The position numbers and the translations under genes are program-made. From Pseudomonadota bacterium (GTDB taxonomy: Bacteria > Pseudomonadota > Alphaproteobacteria > Rhizobiales > Beijerinckiaceae), in the NCBI GenBank assembly GCA_023422485.1, contig JAGTAM010000252.1:1-5452 (forward strand): 5,452 bases of DNA. The letters are read 5' to 3'. Positions 1 to 5,452 of this stretch are shown here, in pieces. Under the pieces are notes generated by a model. It worked only from the letters and a program-made list of their open reading frames with translations, ran no database searches and was not told the DNA's origin. Numbering within the stretch: the first letter of the stretch is position 1; every line of letters begins with the position of its first letter.

Positions 1-753
1 GGCCGGGGCAACAGCGCCAATCTCGAAGCCGTGCTCGCCGCGAAGCCGGACCTCATCTTCGATGTCGGCTCGACCGGCCCGACCTATGTGTCACTCGCCG
101 AGCGGGTGCAGGGCCAGACTGGCATTCCTTACGCGCTCCTGGACGGCACGCTCGCCCGAACCGCCGAAACATACCGCATCCTCGGCCGGCTCGTCGGGCG
201 CGAACAGGAGGCTGCCGAGAGGGCCGCCTATGCCGAGCAGCTTCTGGCGCGGACCGCCGCCCGTGTCGCGAGCGTGCCACCGGACAGGCGACCCCGAATC
301 TATTACGCCCGCGGCCCGCGCGGGCTCGAGACGGGACGCGGCGGCTCCATCAATGTCGAGAGCCTGGACCTGCTCGGGGCCGTGAACGTCGCCGGTGCGA
401 CCGGAGGCGGGCTCGCCACCGTTTCGCTCGAGCAGGTTCTCGCCTGGGACCCGGAGGTGATCGTCACCATCGACCGGGATTTCGCCGCCGCCGTGCGCCA
501 GGATCCGGCCTGGGCCTCGGTCAGGGCCGTGCGCGAGGGGCGGGTGCACCTGTCGCCGAAGCTTCCCTTCGGCTGGGTGGATTTCCCGCCCTCGGTCAAC
601 CGCCTGATCGGGCTCACCTGGCTCGGCAAGCTCCTCTATCCCGCGCTGTTCCCCGAAGACCTGGCGGCGAAAACGCGGGAGTTCTACCGGCGCTTCTACC
701 ACGTGATGCCGACCGACGAGGGGATCGCCCGGGTTCTGGCCGGCCGCGGATGA
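1..753 (+). CDS. ABC transporter periplasmic substrate-binding protein, class III (FecB/BtuF/MolA-like), 5' end missing
   Basis: This is the C-terminal 250 codons of a solute-binding protein that would deliver its ligand to the permease and ATPase encoded next. The reading frame is open from base 1 (first residues GRGNSANLEA), so the gene begins upstream. Family members are usually about 350-380 residues, so roughly 100-130 residues, including the signal peptide, are missing. What remains fits the two-lobe TroA/FecB fold: the end of the N-lobe (KPDLIFDVGS near visible residues 14-23), a charged linking helix (about 55-85), then the C-lobe with ETGRGGS near 110-116 and the conserved FGWVDFPPSVNRLIGL near 190-205. 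A GTG at 31 is an internal valine codon, not the start. The stop TGA at 751-753 overlaps the ATG of the permease, indicating translational coupling. Automatic annotation would probably say iron-complex binding protein. The neighbouring formate dehydrogenase makes molybdate or tungstate an attractive ligand, but no ligand residue can be assigned from sequence alone. Confidence 0.9.
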   Translation, partial: GRGNSANLEAVLAAKPDLIFDVGSTGPTYVSLAERVQGQTGIPYALLDGTLARTAETYRILGRLVGREQEAAERAAYAEQLLARTAARVASVPPDRRPRIYYARGPRGLETGRGGSINVESLDLLGAVNVAGATGGGLATVSLEQVLAWDPEVIVTIDRDFAAAVRQDPAWASVRAVREGRVHLSPKLPFGWVDFPPSVNRLIGLTWLGKLLYPALFPEDLAAKTREFYRRFYHVMPTDEGIARVLAGRG

Positions 754-1766
754 AGGTGCGGTCCGCCGTTCTCGGCCCGGCGCTGGCGCTCGGCGTGCTG
801 CTCGCCGGGATCGCGCTCGCCTTCTCGGTCGGGCGCTATCCCGTAACGCCGGGGGAGCTTTTCCGCATCCTTCTCGGGCGCCTGACGAACACGCCGTCGG
901 GCCTCCCGGCCGCCAGCGAGGCCGTCGTGCTGCAGATCCGCGGCCCGCGCGTCCTCGCCGCGCTCCTGATCGGCAGCGCGCTGGCGAGCGCCGGCGCAGC
1001 CTTCCAGGGTCTGTTCCGCAACCCGCTCGTCTCGCCCGACATCCTGGGCGCCTCCTCGGGCGCGGCCCTGGGTGCCGTGCTGGGGATCTTCTTCTCGCTC
1101 CCGATCCTCGGCATCGACCTGCTGAGCTTCGCGGGCGGGCTCCTGGCCGTGGGTCTCGTCTACGCGATCGGCTCAAGCCTGCGCGCCGGCGACGCGGTGC
1201 TGACGATCGTCCTGACCGGGGTCGTCGTGGGCGCGCTTCTTGGCGCCGGGATCGGCCTCATCAAGTACCTGGCCGATCCCTACAACCAGCTCCCCGCCAT
1301 GACGTTCTGGCTGCTCGGCAGCCTCGCCGGGATCGCGCCGGGGGACATCCTCCCGCTTCTCGTACCGGTTCTTCTCGGGACGGCGGTCCTGCTCCTGCTG
1401 CGGTGGCGCATGAACGTGATGTCGCTGCCGGAAGAGGAGGCGAGGGCGCTCGGCGTCGCAACCGGCCCCCTGCGGGCCGCGATCGTTGCGGCCGCAACGC
1501 TCGTGACCTCGGCGAGCGTCGCCGCCTCGGGCGTCGTGGGCTGGGTCGGCCTCGTCGTGCCGCATCTCGCGCGGTTCCTGGTCGGCCCGAGCTTTCCGCG
1601 CCTCATCCCGACCTCCGCCATCCTCGGCGGCGGCTACCTGCTGCTCATCGACACCGTTGCCCGCACGGCCGCGCCGGTCGAGATCCCGCTCGGCATCCTT
1701 ACGGCCGTGGTCGGCACGCCCTTCTTCATCGTGCTGCTCGCGCGCATGCGGGGCGGCTGGTCGTGA
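750..1766 (+). CDS. FecCD-family ABC importer permease
   Basis: This 338-residue protein is the inner-membrane channel of the importer, expected to work as a homodimer. The length is normal for FecC/FecD/BtuC/MolB permeases, which have about ten transmembrane helices. Long hydrophobic stretches run through most of it, starting at residues 7-27. Family landmarks are visible in order: IRGPRVLAALLIG at 63-75, FQGLFRNPLVSPDILGASSG at 85-104, the PAMTFWLLGSLAG segment in the middle, the cytoplasmic coupling region EEEARALGV near 227-235 that contacts the ATPase, GVVGWVGLVVPHLARF near 261-276, and the C-terminal EIPLGILTAVVGTPFF. The start ATG at 750 sits in an ATGA overlap with the preceding stop and has no good Shine-Dalgarno sequence, so initiation probably depends on coupling. 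The NPLVSPD variant differs from the NPLAxP form I recall in BtuC and FhuB-type permeases and resembles the branch that includes molybdate permeases. This is a recollection of family patterns, not a computed result. The family is certain; the substrate is not. Confidence 0.95.
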   Translation: MKVRSAVLGPALALGVLLAGIALAFSVGRYPVTPGELFRILLGRLTNTPSGLPAASEAVVLQIRGPRVLAALLIGSALASAGAAFQGLFRNPLVSPDILGASSGAALGAVLGIFFSLPILGIDLLSFAGGLLAVGLVYAIGSSLRAGDAVLTIVLTGVVVGALLGAGIGLIKYLADPYNQLPAMTFWLLGSLAGIAPGDILPLLVPVLLGTAVLLLLRWRMNVMSLPEEEARALGVATGPLRAAIVAAATLVTSASVAASGVVGWVGLVVPHLARFLVGPSFPRLIPTSAILGGGYLLLIDTVARTAAPVEIPLGILTAVVGTPFFIVLLARMRGGWS

Positions 1767-2524
1767 TTCTCGCGGCGCGGAACCTCGCCTTCGGGTATCC
1801 GGGCCGGGAGGTCGGCCGCGACGTCGACCTCGATCTGGCGCCCGGCCGCGCGCTCGCCCTGCTCGGCCCGAACGGCGGCGGCAAGACCACGCTCCTGAAG
1901 ACGCTGCTCGGCCTCATCCCGCCGCAGGGAGGGGAGGTGGTGCTGCAGGGCCGCCCGCTGGCCGGCATCCCGGTGGCGGAGCGCGCCCGCGTCATCGGCT
2001 ACGTGCCGCAGGTCCATCTCGGCACCTTCGCGTTCACGGTCGCCGATGTGGTCCTGATGGGCCGGACCGCCCATCACGGCCCGTTCACGCAGCCCTCACG
2101 CCACGATCGGGAGGTCGCGGCCGCGGCTCTCGACCGGTTCGGTCTCACTGAATTGTCGGAGCGCCCCTACACGATGATCTCGGGCGGCGAGCGCCAGCTC
2201 GTGCTGATCGCCCGCGCGCTCGCGCAGGAGCCGCGTCTCGTCGTGCTCGACGAGCCGACGGCCCGCCTCGATTTCGGCAACCAGGGCCGGGTGCTGCGTG
2301 AGATCCGAGCCCTGACCCGCGCGGGACTGTCGGTGCTCTTCACCACCCATGACCCGAACCACGCGCTGCGCGTCGCCGACGAGGTCGCGACGCTCCGCGC
2401 CGGCCGCCTCCTCGCCCGCGGGCCAGCAGCCGAGGTGGTGACGCGCGTCCACCTCGAAGAACTCTACGGGGCGCCCGTGCGCGAAACCGGAATTGCGCCC
2501 GACCTCGCCTTCCAGCCCGGCTGA
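1763..2524 (+). CDS. ABC importer ATP-binding protein (FecE/BtuD/MolC-like)
   Basis: This 253-residue cytoplasmic ATPase would drive the FecCD-type permease. All motifs needed for ATP hydrolysis are present: Walker A GPNGGGKTT at residues 35-43, Q-loop Gln83 in YVPQ, signature SGGERQ at 140-145, Walker B LVVLDEP at 159-165 with Glu164 as catalytic base, D-loop ARLD at 167-170, and the switch His196 in TTHDPNHA. Length is usual for the family, with only a short C-terminal tail. The start is taken as the GTG at 1763, which forms a GTGA overlap with the permease stop at 1764-1766 and has a loose GGGGCGG upstream. The same frame is open further upstream inside the permease gene, but translating that part gives arginine-rich, non-homologous sequence, so an earlier start is not credible. 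It is the third gene of the importer operon and is followed 6 bp later by the LysR gene. The sequence shows no sign of damage. Confidence 0.96.
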   Translation: MILAARNLAFGYPGREVGRDVDLDLAPGRALALLGPNGGGKTTLLKTLLGLIPPQGGEVVLQGRPLAGIPVAERARVIGYVPQVHLGTFAFTVADVVLMGRTAHHGPFTQPSRHDREVAAAALDRFGLTELSERPYTMISGGERQLVLIARALAQEPRLVVLDEPTARLDFGNQGRVLREIRALTRAGLSVLFTTHDPNHALRVADEVATLRAGRLLARGPAAEVVTRVHLEELYGAPVRETGIAPDLAFQPG

Positions 2525-2530
2525 CGAGAG

Positions 2531-3433
2531 ATGATCGACAAGCTCGAATTCCTGCTGGCGCTCGCGCGGGAGCGTCATTTCGGCAAGGCCGCCGAGGCCT
2601 GCCGCGTGACGCAGCCCACGCTCTCGGCCGGCATCAAGTCCCTTGAGGACCAGATGGGCGTCCTCATCGTGCAGCGCTCGTCGCGCTTCCAGGGTTTTAC
2701 CGCAGAGGGTGAGCGCATCCTCGACTGGGCGCGGCGGATCGTCGGCGACGCCAAGGCGATGAAGCAGGATGTCGATGCTCTGAAGCGCGGCCTGCACGGC
2801 CATGTCCGCATCGCCGTCATCCCAACGGCCCTGCCGATGGTGGCGCGGCTGACGACCCCCTTTCGCGAGAAGCACCCTGGCGTGCGCTTCACGATCCTGT
2901 CCCGCACCTCGATCGAGATCCTCGAACTCCTGGAGAACCTCGAGATCGATGCCGGCCTGAGCTATCTCGACAACGAGCCGCTGGGACAGGTGAGAACCGT
3001 GCCGCTCTACGACGAGCGCTATCGCCTGCTCACGGCTCGCACGGCCGAGTTCGGCGACCGGAGCAGCGTGACCTGGGCCGAGGTCGGCCGGCTGCCGCTC
3101 TGCCTGTTGACGCCGGACATGCAGAACCGGCGCATCATCGACCAGATGCTGCGCAATGCAGGGATCGAGCCGGAGCCGACGCTCGTCTCGAACTCCACGA
3201 TCGTGATGGTGTCCCATGTCCGGACCGGCCGCTGGTCGAGCGTGCTGCCGCCGATCCTGGCGGACAGCATCGGCCTGCCCGAGACCGTGGCTTCGATCCC
3301 GATCGTCGAGCCGGACGTGACCCACTCGGTCGGCCTGATCGCGCCTCACCGCGAGCCGACCACACCCACCGTGACGGCGCTGGTGCGCGAAGCGAGGCAG
3401 CTCGCGCGCGAGCTCGAAGCCGAGGCACGATAG
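2531..3433 (+). CDS. LysR-type transcriptional regulator, probable regulator of the formate dehydrogenase operon
   Basis: This is a 300-residue LysR-family DNA-binding protein of standard length. The N-terminal winged helix-turn-helix covers residues 1-60, with the typical core AAEACRVTQPTLSAGIKSLE at 20-39 and TAEGERIL at 57-64. A linker helix follows (about 65-88), then a periplasmic-binding-protein-like effector domain from about residue 91 (VRIAVIPTALPMV at 92-104) to the end. The start MIDKLEFLLALA matches the usual LysR N-terminus, so the ATG at 2531 is secure, although the GAGAG just before it is too close to be a good Shine-Dalgarno sequence. Only six bases separate it from the ATPase stop, so it is probably co-transcribed with the importer. 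It also lies immediately upstream of fdsG on the same strand. LysR-type regulators called FdsR control fds operons in other proteobacteria, so that role is likely here; formate or another metabolite could be the effector. Whether it also controls the importer is unknown. Confidence 0.94.
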   Translation: MIDKLEFLLALARERHFGKAAEACRVTQPTLSAGIKSLEDQMGVLIVQRSSRFQGFTAEGERILDWARRIVGDAKAMKQDVDALKRGLHGHVRIAVIPTALPMVARLTTPFREKHPGVRFTILSRTSIEILELLENLEIDAGLSYLDNEPLGQVRTVPLYDERYRLLTARTAEFGDRSSVTWAEVGRLPLCLLTPDMQNRRIIDQMLRNAGIEPEPTLVSNSTIVMVSHVRTGRWSSVLPPILADSIGLPETVASIPIVEPDVTHSVGLIAPHREPTTPTVTALVREARQLARELEAEAR

Positions 3434-3435
3434 AG

Positions 3436-3468
3436 ATGTTCTATCGCGCAACGGAAGAGCTGCATTGA
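3436..3468 (+). other. Ten-codon open frame between the LysR gene and fdsG (possible leader peptide)
   Basis: An ATG two bases after the LysR stop codon opens a frame reading MFYRATEELH that closes with TGA at 3466-3468. The only upstream purine run is the GAG of the TAGAG overlapping the LysR stop, which is poorly spaced, so expression would depend on ribosomes re-initiating after LysR. Its stop codon falls inside the first arm of the intergenic repeat. It may be chance: a frame this short is common in any sequence. Confidence 0.15.
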
Positions 3469-3503
3469 TCTGAGGTCGCTTCGCCCGTCTCCTTCGCAGA
3501 TCA
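3466..3503. repeat. Inverted repeat, 7-bp arms, 24-bp spacer
   Basis: TGATCTG at 3466-3472 is the exact reverse complement of CAGATCA at 3497-3503. The GATC cores are 32 bp apart, close to three helical turns, so a bound protein could contact both on one face of the DNA. The right arm is shared with the second inverted repeat at 3499-3517. Confidence 0.55.
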
Positions 3504-3517
3504 GAGTCATTCTGATC
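3499..3517. repeat. Perfect inverted repeat with 5-bp spacer just upstream of the fdsG ribosome binding site
   Basis: GATCAGA (3499-3505), spacer GTCAT, TCTGATC (3511-3517): 7-bp perfect arms in a 19-bp dyad. The flanking bases 3497 (C) and 3519 (G) would also pair across one mismatch. It may be a protein-binding dyad, for example for the LysR regulator, or a small hairpin in the mRNA. It ends right where the AGGA ribosome binding site begins, 10 bases before the fdsG start codon, so occupancy or folding could affect expression. It does not match the canonical symmetrical T-N11-A LysR box at its centre. Confidence 0.6.
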
Positions 3518-3521
3518 AGGA
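3518..3521 (+). promoter_or_regulatory. Ribosome binding site of fdsG (AGGA)
   Basis: AGGA lies six bases before the ATG at 3528, a good distance. It directly abuts the right arm of the inverted repeat at 3499-3517. Confidence 0.7.
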
Positions 3522-3527
3522 TCGGAC

Positions 3528-3998
3528 ATGAAGCACGAGGCCTGGGATCCCGCCCTGGCGGCAGAGATCATCGCCAGGAACGCGACGCTCGACGGCGCGA
3601 CGCTGCCGATCCTGCACGCGCTCCAGGAAACCTTCGGCTATATCGATCGCGCGGCCGTGCCGATGATCGCGGAAGCCGTGAACCTGTCCCGCGCCGAGAT
3701 CCACGGCGTCGTGACGTTCTATCACGATTTCCGATCGGCGCCGGCCGGTAGCCATGTCGTAAAGCTCTGCCGGGCCGAGGCGTGCCAATCGGTCGGCGCG
3801 GTCGAACTGGCCGAGCATGCGAGGCGCAGCCTCGGGGTCGACTGGCACGGCACGACGCCCGACCACCGCATCACGCTTGAGCCGGTCTTCTGCCTGGGGC
3901 TCTGCGCCTGCGGGCCGGCTGCCCTCTTCGACGGCGAGCCGCTTTCGGGGCTCGATCCGGCGGCGTTCGATGCGGCGGTCGCGGAGCTCCGGGCGTGA
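3528..3998 (+). CDS. fdsG: NAD-dependent formate dehydrogenase gamma subunit (FdsG), [2Fe-2S] protein
   Basis: This 156-residue cytoplasmic protein is related to the complex I subunit NuoE (24 kDa) and carries one [2Fe-2S] cluster in a thioredoxin-like domain. In soluble formate dehydrogenases it takes part in electron transfer within the FMN-containing diaphorase module. An N-terminal helical domain (about residues 6-68, including HALQETFGYIDRAAVPMIAE and GVVTFYHDF) precedes the cluster domain. The four expected ligands are all present: Cys81 and Cys86 (CRAEAC) and Cys122 and Cys126 (CLGLCACGPA). Length matches FdsG/NuoE. The ATG at 3528 has a good ribosome binding site and MKHEAWDP is a sensible beginning. 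Its stop overlaps the fdsB start by 4 bp (GTGA), so the two subunits are probably made in a coupled way. NuoE of complex I is the main alternative, but the form of the following FdsB and the lone LysR gene upstream favour formate dehydrogenase. Some organisms name these genes fdh2. Confidence 0.92.
   Translation: MKHEAWDPALAAEIIARNATLDGATLPILHALQETFGYIDRAAVPMIAEAVNLSRAEIHGVVTFYHDFRSAPAGSHVVKLCRAEACQSVGAVELAEHARRSLGVDWHGTTPDHRITLEPVFCLGLCACGPAALFDGEPLSGLDPAAFDAAVAELRA
3983..3986 (+). promoter_or_regulatory. Ribosome binding site deciding the fdsB start (GGAG)
   Basis: GGAG inside the end of fdsG lies eight bases before the GTG at 3995. This supports GTG as the fdsB start codon even though it overlaps the fdsG stop. 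Confidence 0.7.
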
Positions 3999-5452
3999 CC
4001 CGCATCTTCATCCCCAGGGACGCCCAGGCGCTGGCGCTCGGCGCCGAGAAGGTTGCGCGCGAGATCGCTCGGATCGCGGTCGAGCGCGGCGAGGCGGTGA
4101 CGATCATCCGGACCGGTTCGCGCGGTCTGTTCAGGCTGGAGCCGATGATCGAGATCGAGACCGGGGGAGCGCGCGTCGCCTACGGACCCGTGAAGCCGGC
4201 CGATGTCGTCTCGCTCTTCGGTGCGGGCTGGCTCGCGGGCGGCGAACACCCGCTCCGCCTCGGCCGCCCCGAGGAGATCCCCTATCTGGCCCGCCAAACG
4301 CGCCTGACCTTCGCACGCTGCGGGATCGTCGATCCGCTCTCGCCCGCGGATTACGTCGCCCATGGCGGCTACCAGGGCCTGCAGCGCACGCTGGAGATGG
4401 CAGGGGCTCCCGAGGGCCAGACGGCCATCGTCGACGAGGTGAAGGCCTCGGGCCTTCGGGGCCGCGGCGGCGCCGGCTTTCCGACCGGCATCAAGTGGTC
4501 GACCGTGCTCCTCGCAGAGGCCGACCAGAAATACGTCGTCTGCAATGCCGACGAGGGCGACAGCGGCACCTTCGCCGACCGCATGCTGATGGAGGGCGAC
4601 CCGTTCTCCCTGATCGAGGGCATGACGATTGCGGGCCTGGCGGTCGGGGCCACGAAGGGCTTCATCTACATCCGGTCCGAATATCCGCACGCCTTCCGCA
4701 CGATGACCGACGCGATCGCGGCGGCCACGAAGACCGGCTATCTTGGACCCTCCGTCATGGGCTCGGGCCGGGCCTTCACGCTGGAGACGCGGCTCGGCGC
4801 GGGCGCCTATATCTGCGGCGAGGAGACCTCGCTGCTCGACAGCCTGGAGGGCAAGCGCGGCATGGTGCGGGCGAAGCCGCCGCTGCCCGCTATCAAGGGC
4901 CTCTTCGGCAAGCCGACGATCGTCAACAACGTGCTCTCGCTCGCGACCGTGCCCTGGATCATGGCGACCGGTGCCAAGGCCTATGCGGATTTCGGCATCG
5001 GCCGCTCGCGCGGCACGCTCGCCTTTCAGCTCGCCGGCAACATCCGATACGGCGGGCTCGTGGAACTGCCCTTCGGGCCTCCTCTCAGGGAGCTGATCGA
5101 GGAGTTCGGTGGCGGCACCCGTTCCGGGAGGCCGCTCCGGGCCGTGCAGGTCGGGGGACCGCTCGGCGCCTATTTTCCGCACGAGCTGCTCGACACGCCG
5201 CTCGACTACGAGGCGTTCGCGGCGAAGGGCGGGATGGTCGGGCATGGCGGGATCGTCGTGTTCGACGATGCCGTCGACATGGCCCCGCAGGCCCGTTTCG
5301 CCTTCGAGTTCTGCGCAGCCGAAAGCTGCGGCAAGTGCACGCCCTGCCGCATCGGCTCGACCCGCGGCGTCGAGACGATCGACAAGATCACGGCCGGGAT
5401 CGAGCCCGAGAAGAACCTGACGCTCGTGCGTGACCTCTGCGAGGTCATGACG
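3995..5452 (+). CDS. fdsB: NAD-dependent formate dehydrogenase beta subunit (FdsB), FMN- and NAD-binding, 3' end missing
   Basis: The frame is open for 486 codons to the end of the window; family members are about 500-520 residues, so some 15-35 residues are missing. FdsB is the NuoF-like subunit that takes electrons originating from formate oxidation and reduces NAD+ at FMN. An N-terminal thioredoxin-like domain (about 1-115, beginning MTRIFIPRDAQALALGAEKV) has only one cysteine (Cys109), so it is unlikely to hold a cluster. The FMN/NAD-binding core has GLRGRGGAGFPTGIKW at 153-168, NADEGDSGTFADR at 184-196, YIRSEYP, and GAGAYICGEETSLLDSLEG around Cys274. The C-terminal [4Fe-4S] motif ESCGKCTPCR gives Cys445, Cys448 and Cys451; the fourth ligand should lie just past the window end. 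The DSGTF and RSEYP variants, in place of EPGTF and RGEY of complex I, mark the formate dehydrogenase type. The GTG start is supported by GGAG and by the 4-bp overlap with fdsG. The catalytic subunit fdsA is expected next. Confidence 0.94.
   Translation, partial: MTRIFIPRDAQALALGAEKVAREIARIAVERGEAVTIIRTGSRGLFRLEPMIEIETGGARVAYGPVKPADVVSLFGAGWLAGGEHPLRLGRPEEIPYLARQTRLTFARCGIVDPLSPADYVAHGGYQGLQRTLEMAGAPEGQTAIVDEVKASGLRGRGGAGFPTGIKWSTVLLAEADQKYVVCNADEGDSGTFADRMLMEGDPFSLIEGMTIAGLAVGATKGFIYIRSEYPHAFRTMTDAIAAATKTGYLGPSVMGSGRAFTLETRLGAGAYICGEETSLLDSLEGKRGMVRAKPPLPAIKGLFGKPTIVNNVLSLATVPWIMATGAKAYADFGIGRSRGTLAFQLAGNIRYGGLVELPFGPPLRELIEEFGGGTRSGRPLRAVQVGGPLGAYFPHELLDTPLDYEAFAAKGGMVGHGGIVVFDDAVDMAPQARFAFEFCAAESCGKCTPCRIGSTRGVETIDKITAGIEPEKNLTLVRDLCEVMT

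Larger units (their letters stand above)
3434..3527 (+). promoter_or_regulatory. Intergenic region upstream of fdsG, candidate LysR-controlled promoter/operator
   Basis: This is the only substantial non-coding stretch in the window and is visibly less G+C-rich than its surroundings in the parts around 3461-3473 and 3497-3523. It holds three related GATC-centred elements (3466-3472, 3497-3505, 3511-3519), which fits a LysR-type operator with a recognition site and an activation site. A possible -35 element TTGATC lies at 3465-3470, but no convincing -10 element follows at 17-18 bp, so the promoter assignment is weak. No stem followed by a T-run is present, so nothing in the sequence stops transcription from running from the LysR gene into fdsG. 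Confidence 0.5.

Noticed and set aside
91..1176. Long open frame on the minus strand opposite the binding protein and permease genes
   Set aside because: The translation is dominated by Arg, Gly, Pro and Ala without any recognisable domain, and it lies opposite two convincing genes. This is a typical shadow frame of G+C-rich DNA.
3434..3527. ModE operator, molybdenum-cofactor riboswitch or rho-independent terminator
   Set aside because: There is no AT-rich TATATA-type ModE palindrome, the region is too short and lacks the structure expected for a Moco riboswitch, and neither inverted repeat is followed by a T-run.
2096..3571. Open frame of 491 codons on the minus strand across the LysR gene
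   Set aside because: It covers the real LysR gene and the intergenic repeat, and its composition (His, Arg, Asp, Gly-rich) has no domain pattern.
3722..5245. Open frame of 507 codons on the minus strand opposite fdsG and fdsB
   Set aside because: It is a shadow of strongly conserved fds genes; the low-complexity, arginine-rich translation matches no family I know.
3817..5433. Open frame of 538 codons on the plus strand overlapping fdsG and fdsB
   Set aside because: It is in a different frame from fdsB, which shows all expected FMN, NAD and iron-sulfur motifs. The alternative translation is arginine-rich and lacks homology signals.
3528..5452. Complex I genes nuoE and nuoF, or the diaphorase part of a Hox hydrogenase
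   Set aside because: The NADEGDSGTFADR and IRSEYP variants, the thioredoxin-like N-terminal extension of the NuoF-like protein, and the upstream LysR gene fit formate dehydrogenase better. Finding fdsA downstream would settle it.
1..5452. Mobile elements, CRISPR arrays, tRNA or rRNA genes
   Set aside because: No terminal inverted repeats, transposase or integrase sequence, regularly spaced repeats or tRNA-like cloverleaf could be recognised, and the genes are contiguous and uniform in base composition.

Overview
The window is very G+C-rich (about two thirds or more by eye) and almost entirely coding, with every real gene on the + strand. The gene families, the three overlapping stop/start junctions and the fdsG-fdsB order point to an alphaproteobacterium. 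The Hyphomicrobiales, for example a methylotroph-like Methylobacterium or Microvirga relative, are plausible. The genus is an inference and cannot be fixed from the sequence alone.

Layout. Positions 1-753 hold the C-terminal part of a periplasmic substrate-binding protein whose N-terminus lies before the window. Positions 750-1766 encode a FecCD-family membrane permease and 1763-2524 its ABC ATPase. The three genes overlap by 4 bp at each junction and form one class III-binding-protein importer. Six bases later comes a LysR-type regulator (2531-3433). A 94-bp intergenic region (3434-3527) follows, carrying repeated and inverted GATC-centred half-sites. Next are the first two subunits of a soluble NAD-dependent formate dehydrogenase: fdsG (3528-3998), then fdsB (3995 to beyond the window end), which overlaps fdsG by 4 bp. 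The molybdenum/tungsten catalytic subunit (fdsA) and accessory genes (fdsC, fdsD) would be expected just downstream but are not in the window.

How it may work together. FdsB and FdsG are the FMN/NAD-binding and [2Fe-2S] electron-transfer subunits that pass electrons from formate oxidation to NAD+. The catalytic subunit of this enzyme family needs a bis-pterin Mo or W cofactor. FecCD-type importers are usually annotated for iron-siderophore, heme or vitamin B12, but one branch (MolABC of Haemophilus influenzae) carries molybdate/tungstate. Placed directly upstream of a metal-dependent formate dehydrogenase and its probable regulator, this importer is a good candidate for a dedicated molybdate or tungstate supply system. 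That is inference from context, not something the sequence proves. The most unusual local signal is the compact three-arm repeat in front of fdsG. It looks like a LysR operator, but its arms could also form two mutually exclusive RNA hairpins just before the fdsG ribosome binding site.
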